Shown here one piece after another: positions 1 through 8,629 of a stretch of DNA of 64,000 nt. Position numbers and translations under genes: made by a program. Positions within the stretch are counted from its first letter, which is position 1; the number at the start of each line of letters is the position of its first letter. The DNA is from PHAA01 sp963665865 (GTDB taxonomy: Bacteria > Bacillota > Syntrophomonadia > Syntrophomonadales > Syntrophomonadaceae), in the NCBI GenBank assembly GCA_963665865.2, contig CAXXWF010000001.1, positions 434,001 to 498,000 on the forward strand. The letters run 5' to 3'. Below the pieces are notes generated by a model. It had not been told where the DNA came from and did not search any database. It saw only the letters and a program-made list of their open reading frames with translations.

Positions 1-334
1 ACACCTTAACCAGCTGGGCAAAACTAGTGATCATAATTATTTCAAAACATAAGGCATAGACCACGAATAGCAGCACCCCTACAGTTCCCCCGATCTTCCC
101 TAGGAGAGCCTGGTTGATCTGCACGAAATTCAAACCGGGTAGGCGCTGGCCTAGCTTAATGATTAAGAATAAACTGAGCAGCGGAATAAATGCTCCTAAT
201 ATTATAGCCATCCAGGCATGCTGCCCGGCTTCCTGGCATAAAAAGCTGGGCAGGACCAGCATGGCTGTTCCCACCTGGGCCCCGGTGATAATAAACATTA
301 GTTGCCGGCCATTAATACGGTGAGGGCTGTTCAT
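1..334 (-). CDS. GerAB-type spore germination protein, partial (C-terminus outside window)
   Basis: The minus-strand frame opens with MNSPHRINGRQLMFI and runs hydrophobic to the window edge (111 codons visible). The N-terminal pattern of a short polar lead, then a first membrane helix with a Gly-rich segment and a second helix, is that of the GerAB/spore permease family, which forms the inner-membrane ligand-binding part of a nutrient germination receptor. Its ATG overlaps the stop of the upstream gerAA-type gene by four bases (ATGA), so the two are translationally coupled. Only about a third of the gene is visible, so the family is inferred from this segment and from its neighbour. Confidence 0.82.
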   Translation of the reverse strand, partial: MNSPHRINGRQLMFIITGAQVGTAMLVLPSFLCQEAGQHAWMAIILGAFIPLLSLFLIIKLGQRLPGLNFVQINQALLGKIGGTVGVLLFVVYALCFEIIMITSFAQLVKV

Positions 335-1911
335 GACTTTCTCCCGCTTCCAGGGCGGGTATGCCCCTGCCGAGTCTGGTTTTGATTGGGAATTGATACC
401 GGACGTTCTTTCATCTTCCATAAAAAAGTGCGGAAAAATGAGTCCTTGATATCGCCCATACGTATGGGAGCAAAAGGGGCATAATAGGGGGCTCCGAAGT
501 CTTCTAGAGAAGCCACATGGATGACGATAAAAAGCCAACTCAGAGAGAAGCCATAGATACCAAAAGTGCCGCAGATAAGAATCAGAGGCAAACGCAGAAT
601 ACGGGAGGCTAGTAGCATCCCGCTGGAGGGCATGACATAAGTGGCTATAGTGGTAACCGCCACCACAATGATTACCGCTGGGCTGGCCAGCTTGGCGGTA
701 ATTGCCGCTTGACCGAGGATGATGCCGGCTACCACTCCGACGGTCTGACCCACCGATCCGGGCAGCCTCAATCCCGATTCAATTACCATTTCAATAATAA
801 ATATCTGGATCAAAACCTCTAACACAACGGGAAAGGGTACCTGGGCACGCGCCTGAGCCACAGGAATAAGCAGTTTCAGAGGTACCAGCTCGGGTTGAAA
901 GCCGAACAGTGCAATGTATAAGGCCGGCAGAGAAACGGCTAGGAAAAAAGCTAGAAAACGCGTGAAACGGGAAAAAGAAGAAACGATGGTGCGCTCGTAA
1001 TAATCCTCTGAAGCTTGGAAATACTCCAGGGCCATGGTCGGTACGGTAAAAGCCAGGGGAGTGCCGTGCACTATAACTGCCACCCGGCCCTCCAGGAGTT
1101 TAGCGGCCAGGCGGTCCGGGCGCTCGCTGCTCCATATCTGGGGAAAAAAGGACCATGGGGATTTCTCCAGATATTGTTCCAAATAACCGGAAGCCATAAT
1201 ACCGTCCACATCAATGGCGTCGATCCTTTTACGCAGGTCGTTGATTACATCCGGGGAAGCGATGTCTTCTATATATAGCATTGCCACAGGGGTGCGGCTG
1301 CGCCGCCCCACAATAGTTTTCTTAACTACGAGCTTGGGATCGCGCAGCCTTCTGCGGATCATGGATATATTTATGTCCAGATTTTCCACAAACCCCTCTC
1401 GAGGTCCGCGGGAGGTTCGCTCTCCAGGAGGTTCATCCACGGTACGGAATTCCCCTCCATGAATATCCACCACTAGGGCGTCCTGGCAGCCATCCACCAG
1501 GATTACCACCAAGCCGTCAAAGATGTAGTGTACGATCGTACTAAGGGTGGAGGCGGTCAAAACCTGCCCCACGCTGAGGTTAGACCCGGCCAACAGGCTT
1601 ATAAGGTTGGAAGGTGGTGCCTTCTCATCATCAGCACTACTGCAATAAAGCATCAGCGGCTCTATAATATGTCGGGTAAGTAATTCGATATCTATAGTCT
1701 GGTTTAGGTAAATGATGCGCGCCGGAATTTTGAGGCTGCTGCCTATCCTAATGTCGCGTTTGACCATATCTTCATTTATATCCAGGTAAGAGGCTAGGGT
1801 TTGGATCTTCTGATTCAGGGGCAGGGGCATAGTGTCTTCTGGAATAATATTTTTAGCTGGATTGGCTTGCATATTATTATCCGGTGCTGGTTTTTCGGTA
1901 AATATTCTCAT
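331..1911 (-). CDS. GerAA-type spore germination receptor subunit
   Basis: A 526-residue protein of usual length for the GerA family. It has a soluble N-terminal half followed by a membrane half from about residue 330 with several strongly hydrophobic helices. The family-typical segment GRVAVIVHGTPLAFTVP lies near residue 285, just before the membrane part. In spore formers the A subunit assembles with B and C subunits in the inner spore membrane and triggers germination in response to nutrients. The next gene (GerAB-type) overlaps it by four bases. The first ATG is used as start; a later in-frame ATG at about residue 14 is possible. The gene implies spore-forming ancestry, not proof that the organism sporulates. 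Confidence 0.9.
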   Translation of the reverse strand: MRIFTEKPAPDNNMQANPAKNIIPEDTMPLPLNQKIQTLASYLDINEDMVKRDIRIGSSLKIPARIIYLNQTIDIELLTRHIIEPLMLYCSSADDEKAPPSNLISLLAGSNLSVGQVLTASTLSTIVHYIFDGLVVILVDGCQDALVVDIHGGEFRTVDEPPGERTSRGPREGFVENLDINISMIRRRLRDPKLVVKKTIVGRRSRTPVAMLYIEDIASPDVINDLRKRIDAIDVDGIMASGYLEQYLEKSPWSFFPQIWSSERPDRLAAKLLEGRVAVIVHGTPLAFTVPTMALEYFQASEDYYERTIVSSFSRFTRFLAFFLAVSLPALYIALFGFQPELVPLKLLIPVAQARAQVPFPVVLEVLIQIFIIEMVIESGLRLPGSVGQTVGVVAGIILGQAAITAKLASPAVIIVVAVTTIATYVMPSSGMLLASRILRLPLILICGTFGIYGFSLSWLFIVIHVASLEDFGAPYYAPFAPIRMGDIKDSFFRTFLWKMKERPVSIPNQNQTRQGHTRPGSGRKS

Positions 1912-2294
1912 TACTTACCCTCCGTGTTATATATAGGTAATTATGCCCTTAATCCACGAAGAATATAATAAGGAGACCGCGGGGACATTCTTTTGGATTG
2001 CTTTAATGTCATCCTGAGAAATTCATATGATTTCATATTAGAAACCCATTGGTCAAGTATATTTTAGCCACAGCTGTCACATGAAGACTGTGGGCCTTAG
2101 GGTTCATATCCATCATATTGGTGTTTACAGGTGAGGCAATGATTTGACTCGAGCTCAATTTTTAAAGCTTCCCAATCTGCTTCCTGTTCCCATGTTTCCC
2201 AATTTGACACCCTTTCCCTTGGCTATGTGCTTGGCACTATCAACCCGCACTCAGGACTTTCACCTATTAGACTGCGCCCATGCCGAGCGCACAG

Positions 2295-2328
2295 CCAAGA
2301 GACCTTCCTTTTCAGGAAGGTCTCTTGG
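2295..2328. terminator. Perfect 14-bp hairpin in the 1912-2422 gap
   Basis: Two 14-base arms (2295-2308 and 2315-2328) pair perfectly around a six-base loop. It sits about 95 bases beyond the stop of the minus-strand alcohol dehydrogenase gene, so it could end that transcript; the U-tract is weak. The rest of the 510-base gap holds no convincing gene, only a short trace near 2008-2019 of the dispersed gtcatcctgag repeat seen elsewhere in the window. Confidence 0.55.
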
Positions 2329-2422
2329 TTTGAACATGAATCCTGTGGTAAATATATATGATGGGAGAGATCATATATCGCATTAATAGGTTTTGTCAGC
2401 TAGAATTGGTTACAATTATGAT

Positions 2423-3484
2423 TTATTTCTGATAAGGGGTTACCAACCATTTCAAGCAGCCGTCTTTTTGCCCGCCAAAAATATCATAGCCTTTAACGAT
2501 ATCATTCAATGGCGCTTCATGGGTCTGTAAGAATGTAGTGTCAATTATTCCATTAGCAATTAAATCAATCAAATTTTTCATCTTAGTAGAATGTACCCAG
2601 CCCATCTTTATGGTAAGATTCTTTCCGGTTATTTCTTGCATTTGCAGTGTCTGGGGCGCAGCATAAAGTGCGATGATGGAAACAGTTCCGCTGGGTCTAA
2701 CCACATCTATAGCCGAATCGAAGGTTGGCTTAACTCCTGCTGCTTCAATCGCCACGTCGGCTCCCCGGCCTTCAGTGAGGTCTTTAACCTTTTGCACGAC
2801 ATCATCTTTTATGGGATTAAACACCAGATCCGCTGCTTTATTTTTTAGCGCTACATCTAACCTGCTATCATTTGTATCTACGGCGATTATTCTAGCCGGG
2901 CCAAATAGCCGGGCAGTCAGCATGGCGCACATACCTACAGGACCGGCGCCAAATACCACGACGGTATCTCCGGGCTTTATGTTGCCATTTTCGGCTCCGA
3001 AATATCCTGTTGAGAGAATATCCCCGGTAAAAAGCACATCCTTATCGGATAAACCATCTGGTATTTTCACCACATCTATACTATTGTTGGCAAAGCGAAC
3101 TCTAACATATTCGGCTTGACATCCGTCTTCCTGATAGCCAAAAAACCATCCGCCATTTTCACAGTGACTGGTTAAACCTTGTTTGCAGTAAAAGCATTCC
3201 CCACAGCTGGTTATACAGTTGACTGCAACGCGATCCCCTATTTTTACTCTGGTTACATCAGGTCCTGCTTCTACTACTTTGCCGACAAATTCATGCCCAA
3301 TGGCAGTTCCTGGTTTTACCAGAGGAAGGTGGCCATCTTTTATGTGGACATCACTGGCACAAATGGTTGACAAGGTGACTTGTACAATAATGTCATCCTT
3401 GTTTTCGATCTGAGGAGTTGGTTTATCAACCAGCCTCATATCATCTTTCCCGTAATAACATAGAGCTTTCATTGTTCCTTCCAT
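2423..3484 (-). CDS. Zinc-dependent medium-chain alcohol dehydrogenase
   Basis: A 353-residue medium-chain dehydrogenase/reductase. The catalytic zinc residues are visible as Cys near 42 (ICASD), the GHE pair near 68, and a later Asp. The structural zinc lobe is the four-Cys segment CGECFYCKQGLTSHC. A Rossmann GAGPVG motif near residue 182 binds NAD(P). It interconverts an alcohol and its carbonyl compound; the exact substrate cannot be read from the sequence. Two starts are possible: the annotated ATG with GGAGG about 12 bases upstream, or the ATG four codons later with its own AAGGA. A strong sigma-54 promoter lies directly upstream and a sigma-54 activator gene is adjacent, so expression is probably induced by that activator. 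Confidence 0.9.
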   Translation of the reverse strand: MEGTMKALCYYGKDDMRLVDKPTPQIENKDDIIVQVTLSTICASDVHIKDGHLPLVKPGTAIGHEFVGKVVEAGPDVTRVKIGDRVAVNCITSCGECFYCKQGLTSHCENGGWFFGYQEDGCQAEYVRVRFANNSIDVVKIPDGLSDKDVLFTGDILSTGYFGAENGNIKPGDTVVVFGAGPVGMCAMLTARLFGPARIIAVDTNDSRLDVALKNKAADLVFNPIKDDVVQKVKDLTEGRGADVAIEAAGVKPTFDSAIDVVRPSGTVSIIALYAAPQTLQMQEITGKNLTIKMGWVHSTKMKNLIDLIANGIIDTTFLQTHEAPLNDIVKGYDIFGGQKDGCLKWLVTPYQK

Positions 3485-3529
3485 TTTTACATATCTCCCT
3501 CCAAATATTTTATATATTTATATTAACAA

Positions 3530-3545
3530 GCAAAATCTATGCCAA
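3530..3545 (-). promoter_or_regulatory. Sigma-54 (-24/-12) promoter for the alcohol dehydrogenase
   Basis: On the minus strand the sequence reads TTGGCAT-AGATT-TTGCT, with the GG and GC elements at the exact sigma-54 spacing. It lies about 45 bases upstream of the alcohol dehydrogenase start. An imperfect palindrome (3568-3579) further upstream is a weak candidate activator site. Confidence 0.82.
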
Positions 3546-3617
3546 CTGAGAGATAAATTAATCAATTGCGAATTTACGCTTATGTTGTCGATTTATGAGT
3601 GGGTGGTTATAAAAAAA

Positions 3618-3669
3618 AGTGCGCCAACATGGAGCATGTGCTAAGGGACATGCTCCATGTTGGCGCACT
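3618..3669 (-). terminator. Rho-independent terminator with 22-bp perfect stem
   Basis: Arms 3618-3639 and 3648-3669 are perfectly complementary. On the minus strand the stem is followed by a run of eight U, directly after the stop of the sigma-54 activator gene. It separates the activator transcript from the sigma-54 promoter downstream. Confidence 0.92.
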
Positions 3670-3683
3670 ATGTTGACTAAAAC

Positions 3684-5663
3684 TTAATTTTTACCTAAAT
3701 TACTGGAAATATTATATTTTTCCATCTTGCGATAAACGGTATTTCGTGCAATACCCAATCTCTCCGCAGTTTGTTTAATGTTTCCGTGGGTCGCGCGTAA
3801 CGTATCCACTAACAAAGCTATCTGTTGTTGTTCAATAATAGTAATGTCTGGTAATGCTTTCAAATCTCCCGGAAGAAAGTTGAGTGGCAAATCATGATAA
3901 CTGATTATGAAATTCTCACTGGTGTTGGCTGACCTTTCTAACACATTTTCCAGTTCACGTATATTTCCCGGCCAATCATAGTTGTTCAGCAGATTCATGG
4001 CTGGCCCATCAACGGTAAGGTAAGGTTTGTTGGTTTCGCTCATTATTCTCTCTAATATATTGTTTATTAGGAGCTCCAAATCTTCCTTGCGGTTTCTGAG
4101 ACTAGGCATGTTAATCGCAAGAACATTTAATCGGTAAAATAGATCTCGGCGGAAGGTTTGGTTTAAAACCTCTTCCTCTAAATTTCTATTAGTGGCGGCA
4201 ATGATCCTTACATCAATTTGTTTGGGTTTGCTGCCTCCAATTCGGATGACTTCTTTTTCCTGTATGACCCTGAGCAAAGTAGCCTGAACATCCAAAGGCA
4301 TGTCGCCTATCTCATCAAGGAAAATGGTGCCCCCGTCAGCGAGTTCAAATTTGCCCGGATTCCCTTCTTTCTTGGAACCGGTAAAAGAGCCTCCGTCATA
4401 ACCGAATAGTTCACTTACGATTAACCCTCGGGGCAAAGCCCCACAATTTATGGCTATAAAAGGCATATGTGAGCGGTTACTGGTATTATGAATTGCCTGG
4501 GCCATGAGTTCCTTGCCAGTGCCACTTTCGCCCATAATTAGAACATTGTAATTGGTTAAAGCTACCCGTTTGCCCTGGCGGATTGTGTCCTGATAAACTG
4601 CCGACTGGCCTATCATTTGTTCAAAAGTATATTTGGCATTGGAACCTGTCACCTGGTTTACCAATGCATGAATAGTCTTGCTGGGGGTAAATGTTAATAT
4701 TATACTTTCCGGCAAACCTTGTTCGTTCTTAATAATAGCCGTTGAAACGCGGCACGCTAAGTCTTTGCCACGTAAAGCAAAGTCAGTTTCTATATTTTCC
4801 ATCATATTTTGATGAGTAAGAATATCATTAAGATCAATTCCAGATGGGATAAGCAATTTTAATGGTTGATTCACAATGTCTTTTTTGGCCATCCCAAGAA
4901 GTTGTAAGGCTTTATGATTTATTTCTGTCACATTTCCGGTCGGATCAACTATTAAGACTCCGTCTGTAATTAAATCAAGCATTATCTTTTGTTTCCGAAT
5001 AACTTTTTGGTTTTCTGCTGCGATTTGATCAATCCTAATTTGTCTTTCAATGGCATTGGCTATCCCCATGACCATACCCAGAGTATGAGCATGTACACTT
5101 TTCGAAGTACCAGTAACATTCAAACATCCGAGCATATTACCTTCTGGATCAAAAATGGGTGCCCCTGAACAGTACCATAGATGATTTCCCTGATAATAAT
5201 GTTCTTCAGCCCATATTTGGATGGGTTTTCTTAATACCAGGCAGGTCCCTACTCCATTGGTTCCCATGGTTTCTTCTTTGCAGTCTAAGCCAAGTTCAGG
5301 AGCCGTTGTTTCCCGCATGGTTTTTTCATCTCCAAGGGCAAGGATAATGATACCTTCAGAGTCAGATAGGGCTACAAAGCCCTGGCAATCCAAAATATTT
5401 AAATAGAGATTTTCCAGGTAATCACGAGCAGCATTTAACAAGGTTATGCTATTATCCCGTCTTTTGCTTACATCAGCATCCGAGCGTAGCTTTTTATTCA
5501 GATGGAAGGCATCAACCTTATAGTTTTTGCTCCGATTCCACGAATCAATAATATCCGGACGGACATTATTCGTTCCTACCGGCTTGTTTCTTTGAAAGTC
5601 TTGCCAGTATTTTTGAATATTTTTCCTGCTTTGCTTATCAAACAAGGTCGCACCTCTTTTCAT
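3684..5663 (-). CDS. AcoR-like sigma-54-dependent transcriptional activator (GAF-PAS-AAA+-HTH)
   Basis: A 659-residue enhancer-binding protein. The order is an AcoR-type N-terminal region with a GAF-like sensor (about 70-215), a PAS domain (about 225-330), an AAA+ domain with Walker A GESGTGKE near residue 377, and a Fis-type helix-turn-helix at the end (GNIKQTAERLGIARNTVYRK). The sigma-54-contacting loop reads GSFTGS instead of GAFTGA. It probably activates the adjacent alcohol dehydrogenase from the -24/-12 promoter at 3530-3545. The ATG start has little ribosome-binding sequence; a TTG six codons later (5645) has AGAGGTG at good spacing and may be the true start. The inducer is unknown. 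Confidence 0.9.
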   Translation of the reverse strand: MKRGATLFDKQSRKNIQKYWQDFQRNKPVGTNNVRPDIIDSWNRSKNYKVDAFHLNKKLRSDADVSKRRDNSITLLNAARDYLENLYLNILDCQGFVALSDSEGIIILALGDEKTMRETTAPELGLDCKEETMGTNGVGTCLVLRKPIQIWAEEHYYQGNHLWYCSGAPIFDPEGNMLGCLNVTGTSKSVHAHTLGMVMGIANAIERQIRIDQIAAENQKVIRKQKIMLDLITDGVLIVDPTGNVTEINHKALQLLGMAKKDIVNQPLKLLIPSGIDLNDILTHQNMMENIETDFALRGKDLACRVSTAIIKNEQGLPESIILTFTPSKTIHALVNQVTGSNAKYTFEQMIGQSAVYQDTIRQGKRVALTNYNVLIMGESGTGKELMAQAIHNTSNRSHMPFIAINCGALPRGLIVSELFGYDGGSFTGSKKEGNPGKFELADGGTIFLDEIGDMPLDVQATLLRVIQEKEVIRIGGSKPKQIDVRIIAATNRNLEEEVLNQTFRRDLFYRLNVLAINMPSLRNRKEDLELLINNILERIMSETNKPYLTVDGPAMNLLNNYDWPGNIRELENVLERSANTSENFIISYHDLPLNFLPGDLKALPDITIIEQQQIALLVDTLRATHGNIKQTAERLGIARNTVYRKMEKYNISSNLGKN

Positions 5664-5687
5664 GCTCTAACCGGTAAAGACAGCCTT

Positions 5688-5716
5688 ATTGTATGGATTA
5701 TATCTAATATTGTCAA
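5688..5716 (-). promoter_or_regulatory. Sigma-A-type promoter of the AcoR-like activator
   Basis: On the minus strand TTGACA and TACAAT are separated by 17 bases, ending 25 bases before the annotated ATG. This implies constitutive, housekeeping-sigma transcription of the activator. Confidence 0.65.
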
Positions 5717-6182
5717 ATGTATAGTTGTATAGGCATACAGACGCTGCTTCCTCATACATAATCGGTGCGGTGACTATGTACTATTTAAAGGAAAGCATAC
5801 CAAAATCTTTTAGATAAAGAGCAAGATGAAGGAAGGGACTCGCTTCCTCAAGAAAATATAAATAGTGTTTGTAATTACCAAAAACAGGTATATAATTGTA
5901 GTAATAAATTGAATATTTTACAGCATTCAAACTTTTCTATTCTTTAAAACATTTTATTCTATCAGACAAACAATTCTTTCAGACATTTCACTACATTCAA
6001 ATACTCTTTTCTTTCAAAACATTTTCTAATCCTTTAGCAGTGCCACCTTGAATATATTTCAATATGTCGGAAAATAGAAATTTATCCGGTTATAAGCAAC
6101 AAAAACTAATTACAAGTGAGGGTTTGTATAAATCCTTTTTCTATACTTTTTTTTTGATTAGGGCCAAGAAAGGAGGGGTGTA
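5717..6182. other. AT-rich non-coding stretch with imperfect repeats
   Basis: No credible gene. Two loosely similar copies of an AT-rich block (about 5931-5990 and 5995-6040) share segments such as cattcaaa and aaaacatttt. This looks like low-complexity intergenic sequence. Confidence 0.5.
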
Positions 6183-6338
6183 ATGATGTCACGCAGTCAT
6201 TTCAAACGTAACAAACGCAATAAACCTATATTGCAAATAGTTGACGCGCCGCAGCCATCACAGCCGTGCTGGGCCGAGCGCATACAGGCGATTTGTTATG
6301 GGGGGTATACTCACAGTTTTCAGTATTCCGGGACTAGA
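6183..6338 (+). CDS. Possible small basic protein (51 aa), unrecognised
   Basis: An ATG follows a strong ribosome-binding site (AAAGGAGGGG, six bases away). The frame encodes 51 residues with a very basic N-terminus (SHFKRNKRNK). I do not recognise a family. Support is the ribosome-binding site only; it may be a remnant or leader peptide. The following 350 bases to the hydrogenase operon hold nothing else I can support. Confidence 0.28.
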
Positions 6339-6702
6339 GTGTGCAAGGGGGCGGTGCGGTGATGTTGCTAACCATCCCCGTTGCGACTTGCACTAAAGGC
6401 CGATCGCGAAATTTTGATGGTCATTTTATTACTCTGCCTGAATTGCAGCTCTTATACCATCGCTTTAAATCCCCAAAATACGCTGAATAATAATTATTTT
6501 GATCGGATGTGACCGTATCTGGAAAATGCAGATAACAATTCAATGACAGAATCTTTCCGCATCTACAAGAGGCGGTCGAAGGTCCGGATCGTCCAGCGTA
6601 TTTAACCATACAACAAGTTAACTAAATCATGAAAGGAGGCCGGGGAATAAACCGAACAGATGTAATGAAATAAAATTAAAGTTTTTATATGGGAGGTGTG
6701 AC

Positions 6703-8616
6703 ATGCGAGTAGAAACTTTTGTGCTTTCAAAGGCAGATCTAGGCAACTATATCAATAAGTTGCAGACTCAATACAGCCTAATAGGTCCGATTGCGAAAGA
6801 AGAGGAAGCCGTCTTTGGTCTAATCGAATCAGTTGATAGTCTATACTTGGATTATGATACTACTATTCTGCCGCCGCATAAAAAATACTTTCTCCCTCCG
6901 CATGAGGATTTATTCAAGTTCCAAGGCCCCATAGATATGACTCAGGACCCGGTAGAGCCAGATAAACCGCAGATATTATTCGGGGTACATGCTTGCGATG
7001 TAAATGGCCTGGCTAGTCTGGACCGGGTTTTTCTGGGCACCTATCCCGACCCCTATTATGCGCAGAAAAGAAAGAACACTTTGATTATCGGTTTAAATTG
7101 CTCCAGACCTTGTAAAAATGGTTTTTGTTCTTCCTTTAACACTGGCCCGGTGATGGACGAGGGATTTGATTTGGCCCTGACCGATATGGGCGACCGCTTC
7201 CTGGTACAGGTTGGCAGTGAAATAGGATTAAATTTAGCCGACGGTTTAAGACCTGCGAGTGAAGCGGACGTCACCGAGCGGAACCGCACTTTGCGGGCTT
7301 CGCAGCAATCTATGACCAGAATAATGGATACCACGGATTTAACTGGTCTGCTGCACAACAATGTTGAACATCCCAAGTGGGAAGAGTTAGAAGACAGGTG
7401 CCTGGCGTGTGGCTCATGCACCAATGTATGCCCGACCTGTTTCTGCTTTGCGATTGAGGACAAAGTAGATCTGAGCTTGACCAACGGGGTGCGGGAGAGG
7501 GAGTGGGATTCCTGTCAATCCTACGAATTTTCCCGGGTGGCTATGGATCATGTATTCCGACCCAACCGGGCCGCTCGCATCAGACACAGGATCAACCATA
7601 AATTAACCTATTTTGGGCAGCAGTTCGACGGAGCACCCGGATGTGTGGGCTGCGGACGCTGTGTCACCTATTGCATTGTTAATATCGATCCCATCGACAT
7701 TATCAGCACTATCCAGGCCAGCCCAGTTCAGCCTAAAGAAATTAATATATACCGCGCCCGTCCCAAGAAAGTATGTCCGGACAAAAGTCCCTGGGAGCCT
7801 CAGCCTGCAGTTATTAAAGGCATCAAACAACAAACGGCTGATACCACCACTTATACTTTGTCCTTTGCTGATCCTATATTTCAAGCCAATTATAGCTATG
7901 ATCCCGGTGTGTTTAATATGATCAGTCTGGCCGGGTTGGGCGAGGCACCCATCTCCATAAGCTCCAACGACAGCGGCCCAGATACTTTTGATCATACCAT
8001 TCGCGCTGTAGGCAATGTTACTAATTGTCTGGCCGGATTAAAGGTGGGCGATAGCATTGGCATTCGCGGTCCCTATGGAACCGGCTGGCCGGTGGAAGAA
8101 ATGAAGGGGAAAAATGTTCTGCTGATTGCTGGCGGTATCGGTCTGGCGCCCCTGCGCCCGGTCATCAAACATATCCAAGCTCATCGTCAGGATTATGGGA
8201 AACTAGAAATACTCTACGGGGCTCGGACCCCAGCAGATCGGCTCTTTGTCGATGAATACGATGAATGGAGAAATATCCCCGACACCCACCTTCATTTGAC
8301 GGTGGACGTGGTTCCATCGGGCACAGTATGGGAACATTCAGTCGGAGTAGTTACCGGCTTGTGTAACCTGATGAACTCCACTTGCGACAACACTATAATG
8401 GTTACCTGTGGGCCTGACATTATGATGAAATTTGTGGTCAAAGACCTATTGGCTCGCCAGTTTAGCCCTGAACAAATTTTCATTTCCCTGGAGAGACGTA
8501 TGAGTTGCGGGATTAAGAAATGTGGAAACTGTCAAATTGGGCCGGTCTTCGTCTGCCAGGATGGACCTGTTTTCAGGTATGCAGATGTTAAAGATCTACC
8601 CGAGTCAGTTTTGTAA
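6703..8616 (+). CDS. hydBG: Fused [NiFe] hydrogenase beta-gamma subunit (HydB + HydG)
   Basis: One 637-residue chain contains both electron-transfer subunits of a sulfhydrogenase/group 3b-type hydrogenase. Residues 1-345 match the AsrA/HydB-type ferredoxin subunit, with [4Fe-4S] motifs CLACGSCTNVC near 233 and CVGCGRCVTYC near 313. Residues from about 365 match the ferredoxin-reductase-like gamma subunit: an FAD domain, an NAD(P) domain with AGGIGLAPLRP near 475, and a C-terminal [2Fe-2S] cluster with Cys near 602, 607, 610 and 618. Related archaeal enzymes carry these as two genes; here the frame is continuous across a short linker (about 345-365). The role would be electron transfer between NAD(P)H and the hydrogenase core. 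GGGAGG precedes the ATG, and the small-subunit gene follows after 13 bases. Confidence 0.9.
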   Translation: MRVETFVLSKADLGNYINKLQTQYSLIGPIAKEEEAVFGLIESVDSLYLDYDTTILPPHKKYFLPPHEDLFKFQGPIDMTQDPVEPDKPQILFGVHACDVNGLASLDRVFLGTYPDPYYAQKRKNTLIIGLNCSRPCKNGFCSSFNTGPVMDEGFDLALTDMGDRFLVQVGSEIGLNLADGLRPASEADVTERNRTLRASQQSMTRIMDTTDLTGLLHNNVEHPKWEELEDRCLACGSCTNVCPTCFCFAIEDKVDLSLTNGVREREWDSCQSYEFSRVAMDHVFRPNRAARIRHRINHKLTYFGQQFDGAPGCVGCGRCVTYCIVNIDPIDIISTIQASPVQPKEINIYRARPKKVCPDKSPWEPQPAVIKGIKQQTADTTTYTLSFADPIFQANYSYDPGVFNMISLAGLGEAPISISSNDSGPDTFDHTIRAVGNVTNCLAGLKVGDSIGIRGPYGTGWPVEEMKGKNVLLIAGGIGLAPLRPVIKHIQAHRQDYGKLEILYGARTPADRLFVDEYDEWRNIPDTHLHLTVDVVPSGTVWEHSVGVVTGLCNLMNSTCDNTIMVTCGPDIMMKFVVKDLLARQFSPEQIFISLERRMSCGIKKCGNCQIGPVFVCQDGPVFRYADVKDLPESVL

Positions 8617-8629
8617 GGAGGTGACTAGA

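Noticed and set aside
2144..2386. 80-codon plus-strand ORF in the gap before the alcohol dehydrogenase
   Set aside because: It runs through the hairpin, has no ribosome-binding site and matches nothing recognisable.
5920..6050. AT-rich similar blocks that look like short spaced repeats
   Set aside because: The copies are imperfect, spacing is irregular and no cas gene is near, so this is not a CRISPR array.
6421..6609. 62-codon minus-strand ORF ahead of the hydrogenase operon
   Set aside because: No ribosome-binding site and no recognisable sequence; likely chance.
8522..8629. Longer N-terminus for the hydrogenase small subunit
   Set aside because: It overlaps the previous gene, while a near-perfect ribosome-binding site points to TTG 8630.
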